Shown here in pieces: positions 47,427-61,208 of a stretch of DNA of 64,000 bases. The notes below the pieces were generated by a model. That model did no database searches and was not told where the DNA came from. It saw only the letters and a program-made list of their open reading frames with translations. The stretch comes from Elmis aenea (lineage: Eukaryota; Arthropoda; Insecta; Coleoptera; Elmidae), in NCBI GenBank assembly GCA_947652605.1, contig OX393577.1, positions 21,641,466 through 21,705,465 on the forward strand. Direction: 5' to 3'. A program made the translations under genes and the position numbers. The first letter of the stretch is position 1, and each line of letters opens with the position of its first letter.

Positions 47427-48788
47427 CAGGGATAGGGAGTCGGAGTCGGAAGTCGAGGAGTCGGATTCTGAAGTCGAGGAGTCGGGGCTTTTTTGAGAGG
47501 TCGGAAAAACTACCGATTCTCGTTTTATTTAATTTAATTTTTTTTCGAGGATTATAATAGTATGAAAAATTTAAAACAAAATAACGAAGTCAATAGCTTT
47601 TTTTAAACGGAAAATGGGAATGATTACAGTAATACAAACTAGTTTTGTCTGTTAACGTCCAATTTTTATCTGCAAAAAATACTTGACTGGATAAGGTTTA
47701 TAGACAGCGCAAGAATACAAAACGCATGATTCGTGTGATACACGGCAGGGTTAGCTACAGAGCCAACCATATCTTAGCTCATGGTGACATATGACGGTTT
47801 ACAAAAGCCTATAGTGTCTTTTTTGAAATTTTTAAGGTCAAGGTATGTAGAAATATGGTTCTTATGTTAAACCTTCTCTAATGAATAATTTTGTTTTGTT
47901 TAATTAACCCTAGAAAATAAGAAATTGATAGTTACGTCGATGTATAACGAGGGGGTTTTGCAAATAAGTTTTGTAAATTGGCACGCATTTGCGCAGTAGT
48001 GGAGGCCACCTAGTCCATAATTTCCGTTGATTACCGAAAATCTCTCGTATTATAGTGAACACAATTTTTGCTAAATGTTGCGCATAAAAAGTACAAAAAA
48101 TACAACATTTTTAATTTCAAAAACTAACTACATCTGTTGAGTTTCTGTCACATTTAACTGTGAAAATGGTGCGGAATTGAAGATGTTTTATTTTATTTAT
48201 TGCGTACCTACCTATTTCTATCTGTTATTATTCTTTACATTTTTCAACAAATTAATGTTTCATAACACAAAATGTTGAAAACTTATGGTGCGTACTATAA
48301 ACAAATATCCATTTTACCAGAAACTTTTGAACTAAATCAAGCATGCGTATAAATACTCCAGGTTTTAAGGAAAATACAAGCAGAAAAGTGATTCCTTAAA
48401 AATATGTAACTTTAATACTTTCACATTAAAATTTGCATGGTTATTATGAATCTGTAATAAGTTAATGTTTTAAATTTAACAATTAACAGTCCTGGAATAC
48501 GATTACAGTATTATATTACTTTCAGTAAAATACCAAATACAATGGAAGTCGCTTATAACGCGGTTCGGATACAACCTCTCAAACCCGGGTTGTATGATAG
48601 ATAACCGTGATTTAACAGAATTGTTGAAAATTTAATATTTTTATTTAAAAAATTATTTCTGTTCATCATCATAAAATACACTTACGACCCGACCCGGCTT
48701 TCATTGTAGTTTGTATATACTTATGACGTTTTTTATTTAATGAAAGGAGTCGGGGTAGGTTTTAAAAAATACCGACTTCCCATCCTTG
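47427..48788. mobile_element. hAT-type element K with repeated GGAGTCGG near its ends
   Basis: The left end CAGGGATAGGGAGTCGG and right end CCGACTTCCCATCCTTG are imperfect inverted repeats. CTTTCTAC (47419-47426) and CTTTCTAT (48789-48796) match at 7 of 8. GGAGTCGG occurs several times within 47436-47486 and once at 48748. No transposase was recognised. Confidence 0.8.
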
Positions 48789-48796
48789 CTTTCTAT

Positions 48797-49980
48797 CCCA
48801 TTCTAATTCTACGAATATTAAAAACACTCCTCTTATATCAATCCATAAAAAAAATACTTCTTATCGGTCGTTCTATCACGTAAATTCTTCGCTATATATA
48901 TTTTTTAAATTCAATTAACTGACAGCAAAACCCTATTTACATGAATTGTTTTTTAAAAACTATATTGACAGCTAATGTAACATGTTTGTTTTTCATAAAA
49001 CTGTCAATTTTAAAAACGAAATAAAAGGCGATCATTTCATACGAAACAAATGAGTAAGAATACGTGCACTGCCAATTTACGATTTTTCGAAAATGCTTGC
49101 GTATTGAAGCAAAATGGATATAACAAGCTTCAATTACCGTGCAACAATAATAAAAATCTTTGTCATCAAACTTCTTGTATACACGTTCTATAAAGTATAA
49201 AAACACTTTGACTGTAATTGGGTAGTTCTACCTGTTTGTTGTATAAATAATAATCAAACTCAACAGAAAAAAAAGCTGGCATTTAACAGGATATCGTAAT
49301 TCAAAACAGCTACACACGACAGAGCAGTTGTAACCCGCAATTAACCATTGCTGGACAAGTTTATACACAAAAAAAATCCCGTCGTTGCCAATCATGTGAG
49401 TAATTAACTCTTTGAATAATTTGGCGATCGGTTCTATTAACTTATTAATAACAGGCAATTAATATTTACTTCCAAACGAAAATTAATTTTTTATTAGCTG
49501 TGATTAGTGATTTATAACCCATACATAAAATATCAGATACATATTCAGGGTGAATGTTTTAAAATGAGCAAATCTCCCGAACGAAAAAAACTGATTTCAT
49601 CTCGAGTCGTAAATGCAATTTTTTCTACGAATTTAAAATTATAGAACGAAAGTTAATACAAACGAACTAAATAACAATAATTTTTAGATATGTATAAAGT
49701 ATTAATTAATCATTTCATTTCCATCGCGACACCACCACACTGATATTAACATAAATAAAATTATAACCTGCAAACGAAATATATTTAATACTAATTTTTG
49801 TACCCTTCTTACGCTTTTCTATAAAATGCTACATTAAAATTAAATTATTTAATAAGAATATTAACGCAATTTAGTTTATTATGAGTTTAAGTTAAAAAAC
49901 ATCGTAAATTTTACAATTTGATTTTGACATTGACAGTGACATTATATTGGCCACTAAAGACGAAAGTAAAACTTTCATTT
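48797..49980. other. AT-rich stretch without recognised features
   Basis: Holds only a possible lone transposon end (CAGGGTGAATGTTTTAAAA at 49546). Two minus-strand frames (89 and 76 codons) are not recognisable. Confidence 0.45.
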
Positions 49981-50327
49981 ATGCCTAATTTACATTGGTA
50001 TAGTAGCTAAAGCAAGTTACTAAATCAAGTAGCTAAAGCAAGTCACTAATCAAGTAGCAAAACTTGCCAAAATTTTGGTTTAGTGAGTGTTTACACAATA
50101 TATACGTGGTCTACACGCAATTTAAGGAAATTGTTTAGTATTTGACAATAAATGAAGTATAGTCTTCAAGTAAATAGTAATGATTTCTATTTACTTTACT
50201 CAAAAAGTCACTAAATTGTTTACTTGCGCAAGTACTAAACAAAACTGTCTACACGGTGCAAGTAGCTAAATTTAGTTACTTGATTTAGTTACTTGCATTA
50301 GCTACTATACCAATGTAAATTAGGCAT
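49981..50327. mobile_element. Foldback MITE with iterated AGTAGCTAAAGCAAGT motif
   Basis: The terminal repeat ATGCCTAATTTACATTGG continues as GTATAGTAGCTAA and pairs with the right end. The left arm contains TAGCTAAAGCAAGT twice and related CAAGTAGCAAAACTTG; the right arm has CAAGTAGCTAAATTTAGTTA and GTTACTTGCATTAGC. Confidence 0.9.
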
Positions 50328-51404
50328 TTTAGGGTAAGTAGTGAGAAAATGATATACATGAGTAGAAAAACGTAATTTTCTTGTGTTTTCTTTATGGCTT
50401 CCTTATAATCCACATCAGATATTAAAAACTGGAATGCCAAAGTTAGACAAAAGTCTTAATCACCTGGCATCATCAAAAATGAACCCAGTCGGCTTAGTGT
50501 TTGAGATTCAATGATGAATTTTTTTTTATTTCTATTTGGCGTCATGTTGAATTTTGAAGAATCTTGTGATAAATATAAAATATAATTACTGTAATCTTTT
50601 TAAAACGTGTGCAGATATATTTGATTCTAGATTTTACTAACAGATTTCTTTCATAAATTCAAGACAATAATATTTATTTTCTTGTAACTTCGTTAATAGC
50701 CAAAATATTTGGCCCCATAAAACGATTTTAGTCAAATCACCCTGTCTATCTGTACATGTTTTAAAAATTTTGTGTTCATCAAAAAATTTATTAACTGCTA
50801 TTAGTAAAATTGAACATGTCGCCCACAAGAAATAAAAAGGTTGACTACCAGATCTCAACAAGTAGTTTTACATTTTCCATGCTATTTTATTTTGTTCCAA
50901 ATTTTTATTTCACGGTAAATATTGGTTGCTGAAAAATTTAACAAAAATTTTGTCTAAAAAAGTTATTTCAATTGCTGGTTCTTGCTTCAAAAGCCGTGAA
51001 ATAATTTTTAACTAGCAGGAAAAAAATATTTCTTATTCAATAACTTAAAAATATTGTCATTTAAAACAACTCTGTTAGTTCGTTTGTAGTAGAGATTAAA
51101 TATTTCTTCATAATTTAATAGGTGTGGTGTTTTAATAACTATTATTCGATGCTTATAAGTGTATACAAGGTGATAATAAGTCAATTACATAATCCCTAGC
51201 AGCAATGAACTAATGAATTTATAATTACTTTTATTAATAATCATTATTCCTGTATAATTTAGGTTTTTAAAAATTTGCTATATGGAAGAATACTTTAATA
51301 ACTTACTGAATGCTAACAAAATGTGTTTTTTTAAAATATTAAAGCCTATTTTTTGTGGAGTAGATTAATACGTATGAACCGTTTATTTAGAAAGCGGCCT
51401 AATA
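50328..51404. other. AT-rich stretch without recognised features
   Basis: Nothing gene-like seen. Confidence 0.5.
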
Positions 51405-51540
51405 GTGCCTGTCCACGTGAGAGTAAACTACTCTCGATAGCAGCGTCGCCAAGGATACAGCCCCTGAGAGTAACTCGCGATTGGCTGTATCCTTGGCGAC
51501 GTTGCTATCGAGAGTTGTTTACTCTCACGTGGACAGGCAC
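51405..51540. mobile_element. 136-bp near-perfect hairpin MITE
   Basis: Arms of about 60 bp starting GTGCCTGTCCACGTGAGAG differ at only about two positions. The small loop repeats GAGAGTAACTCGCG. GC-rich compared with its surroundings. The 72-codon frame across it is a by-product of the palindrome. Confidence 0.92.
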
Positions 51541-51838
51541 CATAAGAAACTTCTTAAGAAAAATCAGTTAAAACTATTAACGATTACAAAAATGTATGGT
51601 ATTTTTATGTAAACATTTTACTTGCAATATCTTTTAAAATGGAAACAAGTTTCGTCAAAAAAAAATTGTTGTTTAACAGAAGTGCAAATACATTTATTTT
51701 GAAAATGGCATAATTATGGATTTGCTGACCTGTATACTCCTAATATACTAAGTTATTTTAAAAATACTAAGTGAAATGTCCGAAGACCTCATTATTCCTA
51801 TTAATGATAATAAACACTTTGTATTTTATGATCCATGA

Positions 51839-53290
51839 CCAGTATATTTTATAATTTTTATAAGTAAAGTTTAAAAACATATAGGTTTTATGTATCTAAA
51901 ATCAGTCCTTTTTAAGTTAATTAAGTTTTTATACAAATATTAACAAAACAAAAAAAATGAAATTTTACAACTTGGCTATGCCAGAACGAATTCCTTTAAA
52001 ACTTTGTAGGACAATAGTGTCATAGTGATTGCTGACTAAATTAAATTTTAAAATAATTTACAGGGTGTTCCTTATACCCAGTCCACTTAGTCAAACTTCA
52101 AATACGATTAAGTCGGTTTTTTTTAAACGAAACGCCCTATGTATTTTTACATTTTCTTATTAATAATGTATTTAATTGTCTTCAAACTATTTAAGGTCAA
52201 TTATGTCTAAAATCAGTACTTCTGGAGTTATTGCTGTTTTCTTGATAATTAACGGATACAAACACAATATTTAAAAGCATAAACTGGTAGGCTTTAAAAA
52301 ATCTCGAAAATTTGTGTCAAATACAATTATATTTTGATCTTAAGGGCTTTAAACTGAGAGTTTTACCAGATTATAAATAAATGAAAAAAAGAAAAAAGTT
52401 AAAAAAAATTAAAGTTTGATCTGCTTAAGAGTTTTATTTTTGCGGCTAATATGACAAAAATACCTGCTTAGAACGCATATTGCATCATTACGTTTATAAA
52501 TATACCTGACGTGCACACCTAATATTTCAAAAACTATTGATATTGTTAATATTAACTATCTACTGCTTCTATAAACAAAAAATTTTCAGTAACATGACTT
52601 TGATTAGTCATGTTCATTTAAATATATAATACACGATTTTCTAGTTGCCTTTTCTACTGTAGTCCCAAAAATAAATACATAATTTGTATGCCTTTTTTTA
52701 ACAAAAAAAAAATTGTATCAAATTTTTATTTGTTTTAAAATTAATTAAAAACCACAACGTAAAATACAGTAAAAAAATGAAAATAGACATTTAAAACAAT
52801 ATTTCGAGATATTTTCAAAGCCTACTAATTTAATGCTATTAAATACCGTGTTTGTATCCATACATTATAAAGAAAACCGCAATAACTCGAGACATACTGA
52901 TTTTAGACATAATTATAACCTTTAATAGTTCTTGAAGATATTTGCCTTATCAATAAGAAAATGTAATAATATATATAGGGTGTTCCATTTGAAAAAACTG
53001 ACTTATTCGTGTTCAAAATTTGACTGAATGGCATAAGAAACACTCTATGTATTAGTTTGACATTTGAAATATTTAAAAATCACTATGACACTATTATCAT
53101 CCAAAGTTTCAAAGGAATTCGCCCTGACATAGCCAAGTTGTAGAATATCATTATTTTTTGGACTCCTGTTTTTGTCAATATTTTAATAAAAACTTAAATA
53201 ACCCAAAAACGACTGATTTTAGATACATAAAAATTATATGTTGTTAAAAGAGAATTCATTTTTCTGTTTCAAAATTATAAAATATACTGG
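51839..53290. mobile_element. Long foldback element (about 1.45 kb)
   Basis: The outer ends CCAGTATATTTTATAATTTT pair with the complement at the right. Arms of about 470 bp match in order: ATGTATCTAAAATCAGTC, TACAACTTGGCTATG, GGGTGTTCC, TTTTCTTATTAATAATGT and TTTGAAAATATCTCG-type blocks. CAGGGTGTTCC (52060) and AGGGTGTTCC (52979) inside the arms suggest a nested mariner-type end. Non-coding. Confidence 0.85.
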
Positions 53291-53296
53291 GTATTT

Positions 53297-55164
53297 TATT
53301 TAAAAAAACAAAGTGATGTATAGGTGCGCAAAAACAAAACACTGTGTATAGTTGGGAATAATTGAAGGTCTTTTATTTAAAACTTTTTTTTTTGTAAAGT
53401 TTTGTAAAGACGATTGATCCGTTACGTTACTTTTTATACTTACTGTATATATTGCAATATAATATTGACGTGTCCTTTGTTTGTTGTGTGATTATGTTTT
53501 ATAAGCGCTTGATTTTACCTTTCGTTTCCCTAGGAATAATTAAAAAGTTTTGCATTTTTCTATTACCAACGGAAGCTGTGTAAGATGTCCGTGGTAAAGG
53601 GTTCGTGGGACTAAGCCCCGCGTCGCAGGTGGCCGTCGTATGAAATACTTCCTCACAGAAAGCGCATTTGAATAACAGCCGAACGCATTTCATAAATCAA
53701 CCCAAGAGGAATGAAACAAGGGACGTATGCAGTCAACCCTTAACCCTTTCAAGCTAACACTAAACGAAATATGCTGATTTAACGCTACCGTACATCGAAT
53801 ACTAGGGTAAAAAATCGAAAAGTTCAATGCAAATTCATTATGCATTCTGCTGAATCAATCAATTTCTATGCACGGCAGTTCCCATGTAACCAAAGACGAT
53901 GTTAGGTATCCTTGAGCTTGTTGCATGTGTGTTAGTAATTTACATATCCGATATTTATTCCCGGCTTATCAGCCTACATGCATTTGTATGTTATTCATTG
54001 TAAGTATCTCTTTTTCGACATATTGCAGTAATGTAGGAGACGCCACATAAATTGCATCATACCAACTGCTTGGTTTTACTAAATAAAATTTTGAATTTAT
54101 TTCTACGCATACCTACCTATGCACCTACAAGTAAGTTTAACAGAATTGAAAGCACAAAGCGACCACAATTCAAAAATATTTTAAATATTAAGACGTTATT
54201 TATTGTTACTAAATGCTTCTTATGTTCACCATACTAAGCACAGGAGAGTTCCATTTAGCCACAAAATGTTTGGCTAAGATTACGTAATATTCGAATAATA
54301 TTTTCGAAAACTTTCTCATAAATTTCCGTCAATATTGTAATTCTACTGTATTTATATTGGATTCATCATTGGCACTGTCAAATTATATCGAAGTAAAATT
54401 TTACTGTTTGTGTTGTTATAATCATGTTAAGAACTTTTGTTCTATCAAGTAAAGCGTGTTACCGTTTTATTATTTTTTATCTAGTTATACCATATAGTCT
54501 ATACTGTTGAGATCATGATCAAAAGGTATGCAGACTCTTAGCGGATGAGTATTCTTACCCTGAACTTATTTGTATGTAAGACCACCTTTGTTACAAAGAA
54601 TATGCTAAGCAGACGAATTCTGTACGGCTTGTGGGAACATTTCAGATATTCATTTACGGATATTATAAAAAAATCTTAGCCGGATTCTTACAGATAATTT
54701 CTTTATGACCTTACATATTTGTTCCAAAATTAAGATTTCCTTGGCGCCTAGTTTAAAATTAGCGTTATTAACATCTTACTAATTCAGAGTAAAATAAAAT
54801 TTGATGTAATTGTTAGATAATTTGTAAATTTACTTATGAGAAAGTTGAAGTACGCTAGTCATTAGTTTTACTCATTTATTTTGAAGCTAAGCATATTTTA
54901 GCAATAATAAAGATAAAATATTTTTCGCTGAACGTTAGTTTCTTAATGTGGTAATTAGTACTGTTGGAAATGCTCACTTTAGACATATCTTTTAATTACT
55001 CGTACATTTGTAATTAATGGATAATATAGTAAAGTATATGAAAAAATTTATCGTTTTGATTGCCATATTTTATAGAATATTATTATCTCAATGAATACCA
55101 CACGAATGCAAATATAGCTTTAAAGTTAATTGTAGCAAATAAACGTAATACACTTCTGTAATGT
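53297..55164. other. Mostly AT-rich; one unassigned open frame at 53499-53693 (minus)
   Basis: The 64-codon minus-strand frame has higher GC than its flanks and four cysteines (LLFKCAFCEEVFHTTATCDA). No domain was recognised and no splice-site argument is convincing. The rest shows nothing. Confidence 0.3.
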
Positions 55165-55460
55165 ATATGTCGTAGGCATAATGTGAAATCCGGCATTTTA
55201 TAAAACGCCTAGGCATTTTATAAAAAGCCGGCAAAACGAGCAAATGATGACTTTTTCTTAGACCCATACATTTGTATTCATACAAAAAAAAAGCTTTAAC
55301 CAACCTTTAACCTGACCCTCATTCATTTGGTCAGTAGTAGAGGGTCAGGTTAAAGGTTGGTTAAAGTTTTTTTAAAAAATAAATAATAAAAATCAAGCTA
55401 ATAATTTTGTGCCTAGGCGTTTTATAAAATGCCGGATTTCACATTATGCCTACGACATAT
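55165..55460. mobile_element. Foldback MITE with terminal ATATGTCGTAGGCATAATG
   Basis: Arms of about 50 bp pair from ATATGTCGTAGGCATAATG through CCGGCATTTTATAAAACGCC. Words of the form GGCATTTTATAAAA are repeated within the left arm. The loop (55291-55370) contains a separate hairpin, CCTTTAACCTGACCCTC with GAGGGTCAGGTTAAAGG. Confidence 0.9.
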
Positions 55461-56763
55461 ATAACTAATGATATACCCTCCTGCTCCTCGTCATAAACTT
55501 TATTGGCTTCTTGCTTCCTTTGTGGATATGCTACCTTGATAATTATTATTGATTAATATTGATTAATGTATGTTGATTAATTATCATCGGTCATCAATTT
55601 TATATTTTCTGCCAAACACTGCAAAAATGTCGCATAAGTTCTGTATGCTATCTGCATTCGAGATAATTATTGATTGTGAACTGAATAAATATAATTTTCT
55701 TCACAAGTGGGTAGTGAGCACGACTACTTTAATGCCAACGGACGACTCAACAATGATGACATGACATGGAACTGGCGTTGCACAATCTGTATTTTTTAAA
55801 AAGAACTATGACACGGTGACAGTGAACTACTAACTGGTTTTATAAGTTAAGAGTTAATAAATCTTTGCATTTCAAGCCGTAATAATTAATAATTGCCTAT
55901 TGACGTTCATGATGTTTTATACTTTTCAAGATTCCTTGCTAAACCGCTTAGGTTTCAAAGATCTTTATGAGGCAATAAGTCAATCGTTAGTTATAAGGGT
56001 TTCTGAGTCTCGACCATATTAATATTCCAGGGACTTTAAAAAACAAAAATCCAGGAATGTTTGTTACTCCTAGACATTATTTCGATTTTAATAATTTTGT
56101 GAAACGGGAACGACTCCAAATATTAATATTCATGAAAATATTATAAGGATGTAAAATCCGTTAATGCTGATTAATATAGGTAACAACCAAATTCTTCTAA
56201 ATGTTGATATCGTGTGATATTAAGTGGTTTAGATCACTTTCTCTTGCGTTTATTGTACACGACACGATAGGAAAAAATAAGTTTTATTGTTTTCGATATC
56301 TAATTGCACGCTAACATGCAAATAACAAATGTATCAACTCCTTAGCGAATATAATAATGTAAGTTACTATTCTATTTTAATTTGGGAAATGAACTTGTGG
56401 CACTTTTTATTTCCACAGAATAAAAATTGCTTTAATACACGTAACAGCAGATAAATGGACTGAAATTAGATGTTCCTTGGAGGATAATGTATATAAAGTA
56501 GCGTTTACAGGGATCATTGTGGGTGATTGTCTTGCATCAACAATTTCATTGTGTTGGTTATTATAAATAGATTATGCATAATCGCATTTTCGAAAACGAA
56601 TTTTTCAGGTCAATACAATTCGGTGGGGACCAATTCGGGAAACTACAACACATGGGGAATCAATTAGAAGCCAATTTATTTAATTTCAAATGTTGCAATT
56701 AGGGATCTATCAACCGGTACATTGTCGTCATGAAATGCACCTTTGTTTTTCGTCAAACCCACA
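55461..56763. other. AT-rich stretch without recognised features
   Basis: Nothing gene-like seen. Confidence 0.5.
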
Positions 56764-56765
56764 TA

Positions 56766-57814
56766 CAGGGTTCTCGTGTTTCGAGGGCCACTATGGGGAT
56801 CTCGTAAACGGTAAGAGTTACGACTTCGGTTAAATTAGGGCTGTTGTATATTCAGGTGCTTAATAAATTGACGCAAGCAGAACTTATCTAGCTTTTTTAT
56901 TTTTGAGATATAGAGGAAAAAGGAAAAAGTGTTTTTTTTTGCCCATAACTTTTTAATTTGATGTCGAATTTCATTTTTGCTAAAACTTTTTCTTGGCCAC
57001 TTTTTGCAAGGAATCAAAAAATCAATTTTTTCTTATGGATGCTATATCTTATTTTAACGCCAATTTGTGAAGCATTTTATTCTGAATTAGACAATTAATA
57101 ACACTTGGCACTTTTTTGAAACAACTGTTGTTAAAATTGGCAAAAACAAATATTTTATTTTGATAAATTCCTAATCGGCATGGTACGAGTAAATCATTGT
57201 TTTGTCGCTTTTTTCTTGGAAACAGGTAATTAAACCGCATGAAATTACTATTAAAGGGATTTGATGAAAGATTTAACACAAAACGAAAATAGGTAGGTAT
57301 TTATTTATTTATTAAAGGGAAAAAAACAGCTATGCCATCCATGCACGGACACCCAACCAAGAACTAACTTAGAACGAAATAAAATAATGTTTTTGCCATT
57401 TTTAACAATAGTTCCAAAAAAGTGGTAAGGGTTATGCATTGTCGGATTTATAATAAAATGTTTTAAATATTGGCTTTAAAATCAGATATAGCGTCCATAA
57501 AAAAATTGACCTGATGATAGTTTAAAAAAAGCGTAACGTCGCATGGAAAATATAATTGGGAATTTTGATTCCTTACAAAAAGTGGCCGTGAAAAAGTTTT
57601 TACAGAAATGAAATTCGACGTCAAATAAAAAGTTACGGGCAAAAAACAAAATCTACTTTTTTACTTTTTTCCCTATATTTCAAAATCCAAAAAAGCTAGA
57701 TAAGTTCTGTTTGTGTCAAATTATTGAGTACCTGAATATACAACTTTGCCCTAATTTAACCGAAGTCGTAACTTACAAGATCCCTATAGTGGCCCTCGAA
57801 AAACGAGAACCCTG
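56766..57814. mobile_element. TA-flanked foldback element
   Basis: Ends CAGGGTTCTCG and CGAGAACCCTG with TA on both sides. Arms of about 260 bp are complementary, including GATCTCGTAAACGGTAAGAG on the left and the diverged CTTACAAGATCCCTATAG on the right. Short frames in it are not protein-like. Confidence 0.9.
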
Positions 57815-60510
57815 TATTTATTTTAAAGAAAATTTGTAACACGTAAAGAACTTGCCAATAAACCCATTAAATAACGCATTAGGAAATATTTGATGTCTCA
57901 CTGGGATTTTTGGACTTTTCACTTTACTTTTGTATATGTAACTACCATTTGATCAGACACCCTGGTAGAACATTTAAGTTGCCCGCCCCCCCTCAAGCGA
58001 CTGTCTTGCGTATACAAATCACTTTTTATTCACTTTGAACGATCCATTTATCTGATATACCCAATATCCAAAGTGAATTATGTAAAAGCACCTTTAATTT
58101 AAAAACCCCCTGGTCCATGCATTGTGCATCATCGCATGTCCTCTTGGTATAAGCCAAGAGATGTAATTATCATTACCGCTGCCAGGCAATTGATTGCCTC
58201 CCAAGGTTACTCGTTATGGTAATTTCGTTGAAGAGTAAATTGTTATTAGTTTTTAACTCTCACGTAAGCACAACGTTAAGGATATGGTTGTAATGTAATG
58301 TCCGTTTTATACAAATATAATTAACTTTATTTACGATCTATTGAAAATAAGTTTCTCGTATGGTTGAGTTAGTTCAATTACTGTAACAGGTTAATGTTTT
58401 TAGATTGTGTTATTTGTTTTTTGTATTCCATGATACGTCTGTGATTTACAATTATTACAGAATAATATTTGTTTTTTGTTCTTTGTAATAGGTGGAACGG
58501 GTATGTATCATACACGCTTGTGCCAATTTTTTCGTAACGATTAATTTATTGTGTAGAAGCCAATTATTTTTATACGAGTATTAGACTTGCCTTCACGCAA
58601 ACTTCACAAGTGGTATCTGTTTTCTCTTTAAAACCTTATCTTTTTCAAAAATATAGGTGTAATATTATGGCCAACTAGATAAAGAACTGCCCAAAGCTGA
58701 TTTTTATCATAATTTTTCAATAATATGTTTACCATTTTAAGCAAATATAAAATCACATTTATTCAGGATTTATTTATTAATTTTTTTTAAAGTTTTTTTA
58801 TACTTCAGTTTTATTTTGGCTGTATTTACGACTCTGCTCTAATCGCGGGTAGCTTTGGGCTTACGAGTTACATCCTAGTCTACCCATAACAATTGCTACA
58901 AGTAAATATCAAGGTTGCATAATTTTGAACCATTGTAACTATTAACAAAATATAGCTATAATTAAGCAGTAATATTAGGTCGACTGTGTCTTTTAGCAGC
59001 ATGCAACAAAACGTACGTGATTTAAAATTGGTTGTACGTGAGCTCACATGTTTATTGTATATAATTTAAATCGTACTTTAAACACGCCAGTTTTGCAATA
59101 TTGATCGCATGTAAAATATGACGACCGACTCGCCATTAATAAGCTTGCACGATATTTGTCACAGTTTATTCATTTTGCACGCCCCTAGCAATTATACAGA
59201 CATTTAGATCAGAACGTGTCATGATCTTAAGAATCCTAACACGGAATGTGAGTTGCATGTTCAAAATTTGCACGTTGCATGCGGCATTTGGCATTAGTGT
59301 ACCTTAAACTGGCACATTTAGCTCTGGAAATGTTTCTAAAATCGATTCTTGAATAATATTCGTTCAAGGTGTTCAGTAAATAAAGTGTAAAGAAAAAGAG
59401 TCGACACTTTTAAGGGCATGTTGAACTCACTAAAGGAAGAAAAATGTTCATACGAAGATACACCTGTAAATCCATACATAAAAAGATTCACAATGGTTAA
59501 ATTATAAACGTAAGACTATTACTCGTCTATGCCATGTGACATTGTTAGGTAGAACTTATCAGCATCACAAGATGTATCAGTTTAGACACAGATTTCGGAT
59601 CTAATTCTTATGGAATTGCACTCTCTTTCAAAAAGTCTGGTAGAGCTTGAATTATCATTAGGCTTTCTCCATTAGTTGCAAATCTTTCTTTTTATTTATT
59701 TAAAAAAAAAAATTAAGCAAAACTTATTGGGTATACTCACGTAAATGAGAAAATCTATAGAATATAAGAAAGGGGATTTTGAAAATCAATTTTCACAAAA
59801 TGTTTTTCAGGGAATTGTCTTATAATTAGTTGAAAATGAGGTGTGGTCCAATCAGGCAAAAACCACAATTGTGGTTTTAGGGCAAAGTGCTCATTTACTT
59901 AAAGTTTGGGTAAATTCTTTTAAATATAGTTGGTATCCACACCATTCAGTCTATTTGATAACTTAATTTGACCTAAGTCAATCTCCTGCAATCCCCAACC
60001 AGACCTTTATAAAAAGTTGATGCTAAAAGCCTGACTTATTGATATGATAGTAATATAAGGAATATACCTCTTAAAATTTAAAAGCTAATGTTACGAGTAT
60101 AGCCAATTTCACACATTTTGTTTCATTCTACATATGATAAAGAGTCGTAAGTTAATAACGTAAAAAACAACTCCAAAAATATTCATCTAAACCTTTTTTT
60201 TTGGTATGGTTAGTTCTATAAACCCTTAACATTCTTTAACTTAACTTTGAGTACTCTATTTCAGTAAATCAAAACGTGTTTTTGGTAATGGTTTTTGAGC
60301 GATCCTCGGCATTTATTGACTGACATTAACAATTAGGTTTTTAAATACATTTTTAATTACTGTTGCTAGTTACCAAGTCTTTAACCAATTAAAATTCGCT
60401 CTTTTGTTACAGAGCTGCTCAGGTTGAATCTATTAACTGCTAGTGTGATGCTGTGGCCAGAACGATTAAAAGGAAATGATGATTCAAAGTAGTAAGTAAT
60501 TTTTTTTTTT
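57815..60510. other. AT-rich stretch without recognised features
   Basis: No coding frame or repeat pair was found. A word similar to the G terminus (TTTCAAAAAGTCTGG) occurs alone near 59626. Confidence 0.45.
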
Positions 60511-61208
60511 TTTTAAATAAATTAACAATAAAATGTGAGCTTGTTGGGTATATTATAATAAGGGTCTAGGAACATTCTTCGCCCACAATTCTTCGCCCAC
60601 AATTCTTCGCCCACAATTCTTCGCCCACCATTTTTCGGCCACAATTCTTGGCCTCCACATTTCTTCGCCGCCACAATTTTTCGCCGCATGCAAGCATATC
60701 ACAAATTTTGTTTGTAAATGTGATTATTTTTATTTAAAACGTAATTTTTACAGATTATTTTGCATTAGCCTAGAGTTGTTTCTTGTGTATTAATACTTCT
60801 TCTTTTAATATTATGTTTAAAAATTGCTACATAAATAGCGTATGTTGTGTTTTTTAATCTTGTTTATGTTATTACAGTAAGAATAAAAATTTAATTAACC
60901 TAACCTAACCTGACCTAACCTAAACTAATGTAAAATAATCTGTAAAAATTACGTTATAAATGAAAACAATTACATTTACAAACAAAATTTGTGATATGCT
61001 TGTATGCGGCGAAAAATTGTGACGGCGAAGATTTGTGGCGGCGAAGAATTGTGGCGGCGAAGAATTGTGGCAGCGAAGAATTGTGGCGGCGAAGAATTGT
61101 GCGAGCGAAGAATTGTAGCGGCGAAGAATTGTGGGCGAAGAATGTTCCTACACCCCTATTATAATATACCCAACAAGCTCACATTTGATTGTTAACTTAT
61201 TTTTTAAA
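60511..61208. mobile_element. Foldback element E2 with arms made of short tandem repeats
   Basis: Same plan as E1: CCACAATTCTTCGCC array on the left (60578-60690), GGCGAAGAATTGTGG array on the right (61006-61145) and a centre with CCTAACCTGACC at about 60899-60925. Here complementarity extends beyond the E1-like ends through ATGTGAGCTTGTTGGGTATA, so the arms are longer than in E1. A 63-codon frame on the right arm is a repeat by-product. Confidence 0.85.

Noticed and set aside
53499..53693. 64-codon minus-strand frame with four cysteines
   Set aside because: No recognisable domain or conserved spacing; kept only as a note in the stretch description.
60413..60496. Possible exon between a TTTTGTTACAG acceptor-like site and a GTAAGT donor-like site
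   Set aside because: All three frames contain stops and there is no neighbouring exon; such site pairs are expected by chance in AT-rich DNA.
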